A stretch of 64,000 nt of DNA, from assembly GCF_943734655.1 (NCBI RefSeq), contig NC_071355.1, forward strand, positions 15,852,768 through 15,916,767, read 5' to 3'. The position numbers and the translations under genes were made by a program. This DNA is from Sabethes cyaneus (Eukaryota > Arthropoda > Insecta > Diptera > Culicidae). The first letter of the stretch is position 1. The number at the start of each line of letters is the position of its first letter. Positions 44,201 through 56,125 of the stretch are shown one piece after another. The notes below the pieces were generated by a model. It ran no database searches and was not told the origin of the DNA. It was given only the letters and a program-made list of their open reading frames with translations.

Positions 44201-44329
44201 CGTAACTTTTCAAAAGGACCTAAGTAACATTGAGAGACTCTCTTTGGTGTCCCTCTCTTTATTTTTACAAAAATTTTCTTAACGTTTAGCTAAATAGTGA
44301 CGCTAGTAACCTAATAAAGTTACGGGAGA

Positions 44330-44690
44330 ATTGCTCATTGGTGTTAAATTAAACTTACAACTAGGTTTAAAATTGAACTGAAAACCGGAAATTAAATTAT
44401 ACTTGAAGTTCAACTTGAAATTAAAGTTGAAATTGGATTTGCAGTTGAATTCAAAGTAAGAATTGAAATTGGATAAGGTGAAACGGTACTGAATCCTAAC
44501 ATGGCTGGAAAAATGGCAATTTGGATTAGACATGAAAGTGGCCTTAAAATTGAATTTGAAAACAGTGTTGAAATTATACATGAAATTAGAATTGAATGTG
44601 TCCTACTTAAAATTCATTTTAAATTAGGCTTGAAACTGAACTTGAAATTTAATTAATAACTAGACCTAAAATGAGACTTCACACTGTAAC
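44330..44690. repeat. Degenerate GAAATTGGACTT-type short repeats
   Basis: Words such as TGAAATTAAAGTTGAAATTG and GAAATTAGAATTGAA in near-12-bp periodicity form the reverse complement of the array at 21540-22645. An ORF here is compositional. Confidence 0.65.
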
Positions 44691-47600
44691 TATTTTAACG
44701 CAATTAATTTACTTATATAAAAAATAGTGGCCGGTTAAATTAAAATCGGCGCACTTCTGTGTTCAAGAAATTATTTTGATTTTTCATAAATTTTACAGAG
44801 AATGTTGAGCATGTGTTCTGGTATGCACAGCCTGGGCTTGCCAGTGGTTATCCATCGTTCATGCTTATCATAAAATTATGCGTGTTCGTGTCCTTTAGGA
44901 CACTTATATTAAGTCTGGTTAGCCTTTCACCATATTTTTGGTAAGCGAACTATTTTATATTACCATAAACTTAAATTAATCTACCTAGTGGTGTGGCTAG
45001 GTCTTTCTACTGCAACAATTTTTAAGTTTGGAATTTCTAGATGTAGACATATGGAAAAATGCAATTGATCCTACACCTTAGGCAGCTTTCCTTTTTCAAA
45101 TTTTGAATTATGGAGTGATATTGTTACAAGAAATAATCTACAACTGAACAAAGTCTGTTTAGTTAAAAATTGAAATGTCGACTTTTCGTGTAAAATTCTT
45201 TTTCAAACATATCTAAAAATGTACACTATGATGTTTATTATATTGAAATGAAACCACAACCTATCGCTGTTTGAATACCGGTATGGAATAATGCGATGAA
45301 AAATCTTACTAGAACCCACTGTATTCCACCGGTTTGTAATGTCCTACTTCCCGCTGTATTAACCGTTAGTAAGATTATGGTTAGCTCGTTGATAGATTCT
45401 GAAAATTTAGTTTACCCAACTCGAACAGAAAAGACCTGCAAGACAGAAAATAATCCTTCGTTGTTAGAACCGGTAAGACCTGATTGTTTGCTGTATACAA
45501 CAGTATCATCTCTTGCGTTCAGAGTTCACAACGGTGGTGTTTCCAAACTTATCGCTACCGGCTACAATCAGGTCGTACCGAGCCAAGGCAACAACCGGCA
45601 CCATTAGCGTACGTTCCTCTCAACAATGCAGAGAGGTTACCCAGGGTATAGCTATCGAAGCGAACGTCCTGGTCCTGGCAGCTGCAAAATTTTTCGCCAT
45701 TTGGTGCGCTGCAAAGAGGATTGAAATAATAAACGTACACCGCAAACGACGGCCGGCGAGCCAAGCAGTTTATGTACAGTCAAACCCCATTGCATTGTGC
45801 TGGTTGTTTAAATTGTCAGAATGTCAATATTGACCAGAAGGTTGTTGTTAGACTGTATTTAAAAATACGTCAGCTACCCAGATATTTAACAATCGAACTT
45901 AAAGGTGAGTCGAATTTTCGGGGTAATATTTTCCACCTTCGAGAAAATGGCCGTAATGGCAGAAAAATATTCTTCAGCAATATAGTTATATTCAAATGCG
46001 TCTTTCTCAATCGTTTGATATATCGACTTAACACGAGCGAGAACTAGGCTTACGCAACGATTCAGTGAGAATTTGAAAAATCTTCCGCTTCCGCTATATC
46101 GCTGAACCAAACAAAGCGCACTCGGAAATTGTGCACACAATTATTAGGCGGAAATGGTCCTTCGGTCACCCGGTTAGCCGGCGTACCGTTTCGTGGCAAT
46201 AAAGCACCCAGAGACAGAGAGTGTCGTTGTTATTCGAACTATATATTTCACGCCTTCTGAATTTAATCTAACACCATCGGCACCCTGCGACCTCACCGCA
46301 GCGATGACCGCAGAACAGCCCCCAGCGCCGAACGGCTTTGAACGCCGTTTTGGGTCCGAGGCGACAAAAGACCATAAAACTGTTCGTTGGAAGCTATTTC
46401 CAGGAAAATTAAACCCATATTTCAACCCGATAATTCCCGAATAAACAACAGCTAATAAACATGTTTTCCTGGTGCCGATGTGTGAATGTATGTGTGCAAG
46501 TGTGCATTTGAGGGTGTACGCGACGTTACGTTTATGCTCAATCGGTAAATTACGCTGCTCCAGAAGTGCTGTCCGACGAACAGTTTGGATGGCATTCCGA
46601 AATTAGCCTGGCCAAGCGAAACCGGTCAAAATGGTCGTTACTCTCCGATATTCCAATTACTAGCACTATCCAGCGACGGCGGTGGCAGTTCGGTCGGTTG
46701 ATTGTGAACCGCAAGGTGAATTTTTCGACATCCATTAAAATGTTGTACGGCCCATTCGGGCCATTTTTCATCATCTGGACAAATTTGCTTAGGCTTGCGT
46801 TGTTATAGCTCTGGCTAGCATTTTCGGGGATAAAATCAACACATTCTCAGCGCAAATACGTCGCCGGTTCCACCGAACGGAACTAGTCGGCAACGGAAGT
46901 CTGGTGGCCAGTCGGCGGCGTGGCGGACGTTTGGACATTTCGCAAATATTTCACATGTTTGCATTCTGAAGTTTTTTTTTTGTGTGTGTAGGGGGGATAA
47001 CAAGGTACGGGTGTTTGGTTTTGTACTAGTTTGCGACTCGTACACAAAGGTCCCCGGTCCGGTTCCCCAGGTGAGGAGAGATGGAACGCGATGGAAAACG
47101 CGGCCTACAGGTTGATATGCATAATGAATATATTTTTCGCGGGTGGTTTATGACTGAATTCGATGGTGAATTTTCTGCTAAATTAACTACGGTTCGCTCG
47201 GTTACCGCGAATGAATAGATTTACGCTCGACATTGCAGCTGATAATTCAAATGATGTACAATGGAAGCGGGCTGTTAAATATTTGGAAACAATGTGCGGG
47301 AAGTAATCATAGTTTGATGTTGTTTGGCTTTGTCCGGAGTACAATTACTTTTTGATATCGATTTGTTGGGCCTGGTAAGGCTCCACGCTGAGTTATGTTT
47401 ATCAACGTATTATGCTATCCAATTAATGGTTTGGATTTGCAAAATATTTCCCCGCGTAGGTTTGCACGCGCGGATTTGTATTGTCATTGCTTTACGTTGC
47501 AACGCGCAGTTTGTCATCAACAAAAGTCTTTTGAATTGATGTTAATTTATAATACATAATTGGCAATATTTCCTTCCAACTAATGATGTAGGTATCTTGC

Positions 47601-48085
47601 ATAAGCGCTAGTTTGCATTGAATTAGTACAGTAATTAGGTATTGTGGCAACATCAGTTAAAAACTGCTTTTAATTGCACAAACGGATTTCTAATTTTGCA
47701 CTAACTAGAATAGTACAACTAGAATTGTATTGTAAACTTTTTTTTATTTGTTTACCATCTCCGACTAACTATGTCGAACAAATTACTAACTTATTGTTAA
47801 TTTAAATCTCTTATTCTAACACTGAACACATTTCTAGACATCGTAAAATCAAACACATTACAAACATCATTAAAAGACCGTAAACAAAAACTAAAACAAT
47901 TATTACAGCCATAGGTTGTTCTGTGGAACTGAATTACAATTAATGGCGGATTACGAAGCCGCAAACGAGGTACATTCCATTCCATCGCATCTGATCCAGG
48001 AGCTCGGCGCATTTTAACGTTATGAGATCAAAGATAAATAGCGGCTGCTGTCTGACTCACCTGGATGAGAGTACCTCCAGTTGAA
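44691..48085. other. No gene firmly recognised
   Basis: The stretch contains short open frames on both strands. One minus-strand frame at 45555-45718, after an acceptor-like pyrimidine tract, is Cys-rich (see findings). More GC-rich DNA at 45900-47050 could be single copy but has no recognisable exon. Confidence 0.4.
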
Positions 48086-48605
48086 TCAACTGACTGGATC
48101 ATTCCAAGGCAGTCGACGCAAGGCGAATCGCAAAAAGTTCTTTTGGAAGCGCTCAATCGCAAGGGATTGCGTTATTTGGGAAGGCGCCCAAAATGCATTA
48201 CTACAAAATGCTTCGGATAAGCGAGCAATACAGCGTCTTGAGGCAATAAACGTCGGTGATACCAGAAGCATGACGCCGCACAAAACCAAGCATTGTGTTA
48301 CCTTCGGTGATGAAGAAAGTTTCGGTGATGAAAGCAGCTCCAACAAGTCGTTGATGTAGACGATAAAGACGAGAGGGCCAAGCACACTATCTTGGGGTAC
48401 CCCAGACGATATGCAGAATATTGTGGAGTGTACGGAATTCAGACAAGTATGAACCTAGCCATTCAGTGAACCATGATGGAAATCCCATGTAATTCAATTT
48501 GTCGATTACGAGATTATGTGGGACAGTATCAAAGTCTTTAGAAAAATCAAAATAAATCGAGTCCACTTGTCGCTTTAGTTCATTCTCATGCGATATCGCT
48601 GTCAC
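48086..48605 (-). pseudogene. Jockey-like non-LTR RT fragment
   Basis: Minus strand: QVDSIYFDFSKDFDTVPHNL, then LNYMGFPSWFTEWLGSYLS and, in another frame, the GTP and LGPLVFIVYINDLLELL block. These match RT blocks with DFSKAFD and PQGS.LGPLLF..FIND; the YADD block is degraded. At least one frameshift separates the two parts. Confidence 0.8.
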
Positions 48606-48864
48606 ATTGTAGAGCGATGCTTCATAAAACTATCTTGACTGTTTAAGATGATCGGTACCACTGCTCTGCATAAAATTCTGTGGATCAGTTTTAAATATTT
48701 AACGAAGGCTGCAACGGAAGCAGCCAAAACTCGGAAACAGCCAATCTGTTTGCTTTGTTTTTTGAGAGTGTATTTAGTAAATTTTCACCCGTCCAGCGGC
48801 AAAACTGCTTCGCACACATACCGTTCCTAAATAGCAATTTGTCGCTTATACAGTTTTCTGCAGA

Positions 48865-48970
48865 CAAAGTTCAGCTCTGGAAGATCTCGACTTAACGAAA
48901 GGACCCGGAACAGATGGCCTACAACCAATTTTCCTGAAAAACTGTGCCGTTTCGCATGCTTTACTGATTG
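48865..48970 (+). pseudogene. Jockey-like RT N-terminal fragment
   Basis: The plus strand reads LEDLDLTKGPGTDGLQPIFL, then KNCAVSHALL, the conserved region before RT block 1 in Jockey-type elements. It lies opposite in strand to the fragment at 48086-48605. Confidence 0.65.
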
Positions 48971-49261
48971 CCGCCGTTTTCAACCGCTCGGCCCGGGAAA
49001 GTCGGAGCGCAAGATGGATATACCCCGATAATTGGCAACCGAATTATGACAACCCGACTTTCCCGGGTTTTTTATTCCGCAAACCCCTCTCATTTTGATA
49101 GTACACAGATGTACAGGCTTCTGCGCTAGGCGCACCAGGATCCAACGTAAGGCTGCTAACTGGAGTATCCGCAGGGATGGGTGGTCCACTATTAGCGTTG
49201 CTCGTACCGGACAGAGAAGCCGATATCGAAGATTTGAATTGACGAAAATACTACACACCAC

Positions 49262-49700
49262 TCTCACACACAGGACCGGGACGACTGATGAACGCTGGCT
49301 CCAATGACTCGACTGTGATGGGGAGATCCGGGGATTTCATCATGCCAACTGCAGTGCAGATGCAGATGAGCTGGAACCAGCAGCTTCTAAATTTGGGTCG
49401 ACTAAACATTCGGACACAGCAACGTGAAAACACCTGAATTCGCATTGCAGCGCTTTAACGATGGGATGTTGACTAGAAGAATGGAACAAAACTGGAGAGC
49501 CTTGAAACCTCTCGAGGATGTTGCGTGTACTTCCCTAGCGATAACCGGTTGGAAGACCCCTTCTCCATGCTCAAGTACCGGACCGGGACGACGGTAGGAC
49601 GCTGGCGGGAATAACTCGACTGTACTGAGGGGATCAGGGGTCCCGATAATTAGGATTTGCACCTGACCTTGCCTGGCAAATATCAGCATTGCCAATTTTT
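49262..49700. repeat. Direct repeat pair (CCGGGACGAC block)
   Basis: Two copies at about 49274 and 49580 share ACCGGGACGAC, GACGCTGG or GAACGCTGG, ACTCGACTGTGATGGGG/ACTGAGGGGATC and TTGCAGTGCA-like words. A third relative is near 39440. Family unknown. Confidence 0.5.
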
Positions 49701-50562
49701 ACTGAAGAAAAATCCTTAGTTTTACCACTTGTGGTTTTATCACCGAAACAGGAATTATAATTTCGTTTCGAAATTAAACAGAAACAAATTTTCACCAAAT
49801 TTTAGTGTAAATAAATGTTTATCCAACATTTATGCTTCAGTGGAAGGTTTCTGAAGGTAATTGATTTCTTTTTGAAGCAAATCATTTCATGATGCATTTG
49901 AGATTTGACTTAAATTATGTCGACTTTCGTTCTTGTCCTTGTTTTCCCGTTCTTTATCTTTAATTTTTCATCGTCACCTGGTCAGCCGAGCTATCACCAT
50001 TCCCGAAGGGAGCCCAAGTGGCGCACCGTGGAATGAAACCCAAATCTAGGTGGACAACAGTAATTACGCTAAAACCGTTAGTCCAAGGTATATAGTATTT
50101 TCGGAGAAAATTTGTTGTTTCAACTTCCGCATTTTTTGGTGAATAAAATGAATAAAATGTTCAGCAAAGTTGAAAAACATTAAATTTTGCATTACTTTGC
50201 TAAAAAAATGAAAGTCCTATCTCTTATGGTTGATAGGATGGAGCAATTTAAAGTTTTTTGAACGGGGTGGTCCTAAAAAAATACGTTTTTTCTTAATATC
50301 TCCTTTCGTGTTTATTTCGCACAAATCTTGCCTTCGGAGCACTTTCACATCCAATAAAAACGCACATTTTGTTTGAAGAAATCAATCTCCTTCGGTTCTG
50401 TAGCTATAGGCATTTTTTTCTAAAAAATATATGCGTTTTTCAAACACGACAGCACGACAGCACACGTGATCAAGAGCAGACGTCCAGACGCGTAAGTTTA
50501 CGCTACAAGGGATACTTATATAACTTAAACTAAACTTATACTAAAGTGAATTAACTTATTAA
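49701..50562. other. No gene recognised
   Basis: AT-rich DNA without domains. I see nothing assignable. Confidence 0.4.
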
Positions 50563-51750
50563 CTTCTTCTTCTTCTTCTTCTTCTTCAGCAGCATAGAGC
50601 CGGGGTGGCTCGTGCTGTTTCAAGCACTCGTCTCCATTCAACTCGGTCTTGGGCCACTCGTCGCCAATTTCCTAGTCGTCTCAGAAGTCGCAAATCGCTT
50701 TCGACCTGGTCGAGCCATCGTGCACGTTGGGCCCCCCTGTTCCTGGTGCCGGTGGGGTTGTTGAAGAGGACTATTTTCGTCGCACTGTCGTCCGGCATCC
50801 TTACGACGTGTCCGGCCCACCGTAGCCTGCTAACTTTCGCTAGATGTACGATGGGAGTCTCCCCAAGCAGTGCCTGTAGCTCGTGATTCATACGCCTTCG
50901 CCACTCTCCGCTTTCAGTTTGTACTCCGTCAAATATCGTCCGCAGCACTTTCCGCTCAAACACGGCAAGGGCGCGTATGTCCTCCGTAAGCAGCGTCACG
51001 GCTTCAAGTCCATAAAGAACTACCGGTCTAATAAGGGTTTTGTACATTGTTAGCTTCGTGCGGCGGCGTATGCTTCCTGATCGTAGCGTTCTACGAAGGG
51101 CAAAGTAGGCCCGATTTCCCGCTTGGATGCGCCGCTGGATCTCCTTACTAGTGTTGTTGTCCGCGTCACCAGCGATCCCAAATACACGAACTCCTCTACC
51201 ACTTCTAGTTCGTCGCCGTCAACGGTTACCGTCCGTGGGAGGCACGCATTTGTTTCCTTGAGCCTCTTCCTTTCATGTATTTGGTCTTCGACGCATTTAT
51301 TTTTAGCCCAATTCTCCTAGACTCCACTTTCAGTCTGGCGTAGATTGCCTCCGCCGTCGCAAAGTTCCTGGCAATGATATCGAAGTCATCTGCAAAGCCT
51401 AGAAGTTGGCTACTCTTGGTAAAAATCGTGCCTCTCGTTTCGATGCCCGCTCGTCGGATCACCCCCTCAAGAGCGATGTTGAACAGCATGCAGGATAGAC
51501 CGTCACCTTGTCTCAACCCTCGTCGCGTCTCGAAGGGACTCGAAAGTGTCCCAGAGATGCGTACGAAACACATCACTCGATCCAATGTAGCTCTGATCAG
51601 TCGCGTCAGTTTGTCCGGAAAACCGTATTCGTGCATTATCTGCCATAGCTTGTCTCGATCGACTGTATCGTATGCTGCTTTGAAATCAATAAAGATGTGA
51701 TGCGTGGGCACGTTGTATTCCCGACATTTCTGCAAGATCTGTCGGATATT
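50563..51750 (-). mobile_element. RTE-like non-LTR retrotransposon 3' half
   Basis: The best preserved of three copies. Minus strand: CREYNVPTHHIFIDFKAAYD, RQGDGLSCMLFNIALEGVIR, GFADDFDII (catalytic FADD intact), GLKINASKTKYMKGRGS, a frameshift region, then VLYGLEAVTLL, RWAGHVVRM and FNNPTGTRNRGAQRARWLD up to about 50586. It ends in (GAA)n at 50563-50586, as RTE elements end in short repeats. The 5' end is truncated near 51750, so endonuclease is missing. Confidence 0.85.
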
Positions 51751-52359
51751 AACTTATGACTAGTTAAAAGCTAAAGTGAAACTAAACTAAAATAAATTAT
51801 ACTTAAAACTAGTTACTTATCAACTTATAAAAAAATTATTGCGCGAAAAGGGAACATCTTAACAACATATAATTTGCATGCTTTATTTCAAATTTGATAT
51901 ATATCTGAATTCTAAAAATATCTGGATAGAGCGTTAAACACGGGTAAATAAAAAGAGAAACTAGACTTTTTTTGATGTTGCGCTCCTCCAGACACGAAAA
52001 CGATTTTGCACGAAAATCATAAGCTTCTTATGAATGTGCTTCCATGAAAAAATAGTCATAACCTCGATTGCATCGTTTTTACGATGTTACCCGTTGGTGG
52101 GATAACATCTGTTGGGCGTTTTTAATTCTTTTCAACATCTACTTTTCGGCATTTTAACATAACTTTTTGTCTGTAGTTTTGTAGTCTATTCGCCTTTCTT
52201 GATTTTGCCTCTCTACTACAGTGTGACACATATATATTCGAACAAATTATTTTCTGCTTGCAGCGGCGTATACAATTGATACAACCAAACTAAGACCATG
52301 TATGAGTCCCATCATGACTTAAGTCTAACTTGACGTAATTTCATTTTCGTATTATGTCT
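51751..52359. other. No gene recognised
   Basis: AT-rich DNA with AACTTA/ACTAAA-rich words near 51750-51830. Words around 52030-52110 (ATGAATGTGC, CATCGTTTTTACGATGTT, ACCCGTTGG) recur near 61600-61650 (CATGAAAAAATAGTCAT, CATCGTTTTTATTACAATGT). Confidence 0.45.
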
Positions 52360-52640
52360 CGTTCTGTGTGCACGTACCAGAGTTTGAGTTACGGTCGTCG
52401 ATAATAAATAAATTCCGAAACGGTGCTACATGCGGCACTATTTTTCGTGACCTCAAACATCTCGGCATTAAGAGAGGATTTGTATACTATACAGTAAAAA
52501 GATTTGTCGAGACGGGACCTGTTGAAAACCGCAAAAAAACGGAACAAAACGAACTGCTGAGGTCAAAAAGGTTGTTCGAGAGCGATTTCGTTGCAGTTGC
52601 AACCGGTCCGCACGAAAAATGGCAGCTGAGCTGAATATCA
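52360..52640 (+). pseudogene. mariner-type transposase N-terminal (HTH) fragment
   Basis: The frame ELRSSIINKFRNGATCGTIF, then KHLGIKRGFVYYTVKRFVET is the N-terminal helix-turn-helix of mariner-like (DD37D/maT-type) transposases. After ENRKK the frame shifts, and the second frame gives VKKVVRERFRCSCNRSARKM then AAELNIN. The element stops there and joins a truncated GGCCATT-family MITE. Confidence 0.75.
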
Positions 52641-52644
52641 ACTG

Positions 52645-52945
52645 AATACGTTATTATTTTCTATGCAAAAACCTACAAAAGAAAAGACAAAATCGAAAGT
52701 AATTTTGTGTTAGCGATTTTCAAAATTTACATTGTTTGAATTCCATTTTTGTTTTGTGGTAGAAGCGTTAATACTTTGTACACTCATTTTTCGAATTTTT
52801 TCAGACTGCAGAGCTCACAGAAAATGAATTTCATACAAAAAAATGAATTATGTATAACCCACAAATCTTGTTTTGCCCCCGATTTTTCAAACCAATTTGA
52901 TAGAGGAGGTGACAAAAACTTTAAAAATAATGTACGATGCTATTT
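52645..52945 (+). mobile_element. Truncated copy of the GGCCATT MITE family (right half)
   Basis: It shares AATACGTTATTATTTTC, GTACACTCATTTTTCGAATT and GATTTTTCAAACCAATTTGA, then GGAGGTGACAAAAACTTT, with the right half of 765-1244. The terminal repeat is degraded. Confidence 0.65.
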
Positions 52946-53512
52946 GGTGTTTTTACGTCGTCTTTTCTTCGTATTTTTATGTTATTTTCGTCATTTTTTG
53001 TCGTCTTTTTGACAACATTTTTGTATGTTCGCCATCTTTTCATTACTATTTCGTCACGTTTCCGTCACATTTCCGTCATCCTTACGCCGACGGTTCGCCG
53101 TTTCTTCACTATATTTTCTTTTCTTTTCGTTTCTTCTATCTTTCTTCGTATTTTAGTCATCTTTTCAACGCAATTTGGTTTTGTTTCCGAAAGTAAGAAC
53201 AGATTAGAGAATTAGACCACTATGTTTTCCGGTTGTTTTTTCTCCTATGACACACTCAACACTTTGACCTGCTGCAGTTTTTGATTTCATAACTTCCGGT
53301 ATGCGCGAAAAAAGTTGTAAAATTTTAAACTTGATATAGTTTAAATATCTTTATGCATTACGGCTCGAAAGCGTGCGATTTAAATCTATAAACTCAATAC
53401 AAGCTGTGCTCTTTTTGAATGATGATTCGAATGACATGAATGCTGTTTCCTTGATACTAAAGGGTTGTAAACAACAAGTTTTAAACATGTAAATGTCCAA
53501 TGATTGAGTCCT
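52946..53512. repeat. T-rich CGTCTTTT-type tract and unassigned DNA
   Basis: From about 52950 to 53170 the plus strand is T-rich with TTTCGTCA/TTTTCGTC words; the rest is unassigned up to the hexanucleotide array. Confidence 0.4.
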
Positions 53513-54406
53513 AGTCCCAGTCCCAGTCCCAGTCCCAGTCCCAGTCCCAGTCCCAGTCCCAGTCCCAGTCCCAGTCCCAGTCCCAGTCCCAGTCCCAGTC
53601 CCAGTCCCAGTCCCAGTCCCAGTCCCAGTCCCAGTCCCAGTCCCAGTCCCAGTCCCAGTCCCAGTCCCAGTCCCAGTCCCAGTCCCAGTCCCAGTCCCAG
53701 TCCCAGTCCCAGTCCCAGTCCCAGTCCCAGTCCCAGTCCCAGTCCCAGTCCCAGTCCCAGTCCCAGTCCCAGTCCCAGTCCCAGTCCCAGTCCCAGTCCC
53801 AGTCCCAGTCCCAGTCCCAGTCCCAGTCCCAGTCCCAGTCCCAGTCCCAGTCCCAGTCCCAGTCCCAGTCCCAGTCCCAGTCCCAGTCCCAGTCCCAGTC
53901 CCAGTCCCAGTCCCAGTCCCAGTCCCAGTCCCAGTCCCAGTCCCAGTCCCAGTCCCAGTCCCAGTCCCAGTCCCAGTCCCAGTCCCAGTCCCAGTCCCAG
54001 TCCCAGTCCCAGTCCCAGTCCCAGTCCCAGTCCCAGTCCCAGTCCCAGTCCCAGTCCCAGTCCCAGTCCCAGTCCCAGTCCCAGTCCCAGTCCCAGTCCC
54101 AGTCCCAGTCCCAGTCCCAGTCCCAGTCCCAGTCCCAGTCCCAGTCCCAGTCCCAGTCCCAGTCCCAGTCCCAGTCCCAGTCCCAGTCCCAGTCCCAGTC
54201 CCAGTCCCAGTCCCAGTCCCAGTCCCAGTCCCAGTCCCAGTCCCAGTCCCAGTCCCAGTCCCAGTCCCAGTCCCAGTCCCAGTCCCAGTCCCAGTCCCAG
54301 TCCCAGTCCCAGTCCCAGTCCCAGTCCCAGTCCCAGTCCCAGTCCCAGTCCCAGTCCCAGTCCCAGTCCCAGTCCCAGTCCCAGTCCCAGTCCCAGTCCC
54401 AGTCCC
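53513..54406. repeat. Perfect (AGTCCC)149 hexanucleotide array, 894 bp
   Basis: 894 bp of uninterrupted AGTCCC, exactly 149 units, with no substitution that I could see. The frames encode (Ser-Pro)n on plus and (Gly-Thr)n on minus because six is a multiple of three; these are not genes. It is not the insect telomere repeat. Confidence 0.98.
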
Positions 54407-55830
54407 TATGATATACACCAATGATTTTATTATCATTTCAAATTAAGGTCAATTTACTTAGTGACTTTTTGACTTTTTACTGCTAATATTTATTAACAGA
54501 GTCCAGCAGCAAGCCTTAAATTTTGATAAAATAACATCCATAAATACCAACCAAGTATGGAATAGTTATCCTATTTCAGCTTCATATTTTCATACGTTTC
54601 AAATCCTCTGATTCATACAAATCGATGCACAGTCTACAACTCAGACGATAATGTTAGGTTTCAAGGCAAAGCTCATAAAAGCCCAAGTGAATTATCCCGA
54701 ATAATTCTGCCTAAGCCTCACCTGTACGAGCTGTACGAGCAATGCGACTTTGATCATAAACGCAATTTTAGAAAGTGCATATATCAACGAAAGTGAGTAG
54801 TAATCCATCAGGACAGCCACAACACAGATAACCTCTGTGTGTACCGAACAGAGGACACACAAACACCCGAGCCGGAGGTTGATCAGCTTTGGGAAAACTG
54901 ACAAAAAAGGATACAAATGTAAATAAATTCCGTTCCGTGCATTGCTGACACGTTGACACCGGAGGAAAGAGGCAGACTTCGAATTGATTTGTGTACATGC
55001 GAAAGCCCGTTCCGAGAAAAGAAGAATTTCTATAGATATGTATCTCGGCCGAAACAACTTTCTGGACGGTAGACTTCAGGCGAGGATTTAAGGGAACTCG
55101 AACGTAACATGTAGAAGTGTTTAATTCGCCATTTTTATGAGTTTGGCTGATTTTAAGTGATTTCACAGGACTTTTAAGATTAAATCAATTCAAATTTTTC
55201 AAAATTTTATTTCTGCTTATTGAAATAAGCCCAAAACTCGTACACCTGTACATCGACGTAGAAGCAACGTCAGCCAACAAATCGTGCCGCTCGCCGGGAA
55301 ATCTCCTGCATAACAAGATTTGACCGGCTCGTTCTGGCCGGTGTTGGAGATAACTTTTCCAAATCCATCATTCTTTTCATCATTCGAGAACGATTCGAAA
55401 CGACAACTTTAGGAGCAAAACGATTTCCTTATCGGCAGTAGCCTCACCCGGCGGAGCCGGAGCGAATGAATAACGAAACTTCTAAATTGATTTTCTTCCC
55501 CGAGCAGGGCGCAGAGATAAAACCAAAAAGTGTTGCTAACCTGCGCTGCGAAAGTTGCATAAGTGAAGGCGTAAAAGTTTTACTATCGGTAAGGTAGAGT
55601 GCGGCCTTTTTAACACTTCAAGCGAGACACCGGTTTTTACCTTTTTGAAGCCGAAAAATAAATCATTACATTGGTTGGTAGAATCCATTAAAAACGCTAA
55701 GAAATTGTCTGGAACTGCACTCAAGCAATGCAATCATACCAATAAATCTACTGATGTGAAAGTCGTTTTTATTAAGGTATGAGATATTATCGCTTGTTTT
55801 TGGCACGGAAAACAAAACACCCCTTTTGAA
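54407..55830. other. No gene recognised
   Basis: Mixed-composition DNA; two overlapping minus-strand frames at 54692-55166 have no domain. It lies downstream of the CBM14 gene. Confidence 0.4.
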
Positions 55831-56125
55831 TTGTGCTTTTATTTTCAATATTTACAACGAATGTTTGACTTACTCTTCTGCGTGGACAGTTCGTAAAAAA
55901 TCACCCAAAAGAAACAACAGAGCAGACGGCCAGAGAAAAGGTCAAACTTTTCACTTTCCAAAACACTCCAAATGTTCTCGCCTACCTACGCCATGTTACA
56001 CGAAGTTTTACAAAAAAAAGTATTACACAAAATGATATTATTTACAATCAAAATGAAAATGACGCAAGAACAAGTCGAATACAACAAATTGCGAGCAACT
56101 GCCAACGGCGTTGGCGTCAACGAAC

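Noticed and set aside
45471..45585. Inverted GGTAAGACCTGATTGT pair as a MITE
   Set aside because: Only about 18 bp match, with no target duplication or further similarity.
53513..54406. Telomeric repeat
   Set aside because: The unit AGTCCC is not TTAGG, and dipterans lack simple telomerase repeats.
53504..54436. Long open frames of 306 and 361 residues (Ser-Pro and Gly-Thr repeats)
   Set aside because: They are translations of the AGTCCC array on both strands; six-base units keep any frame open.
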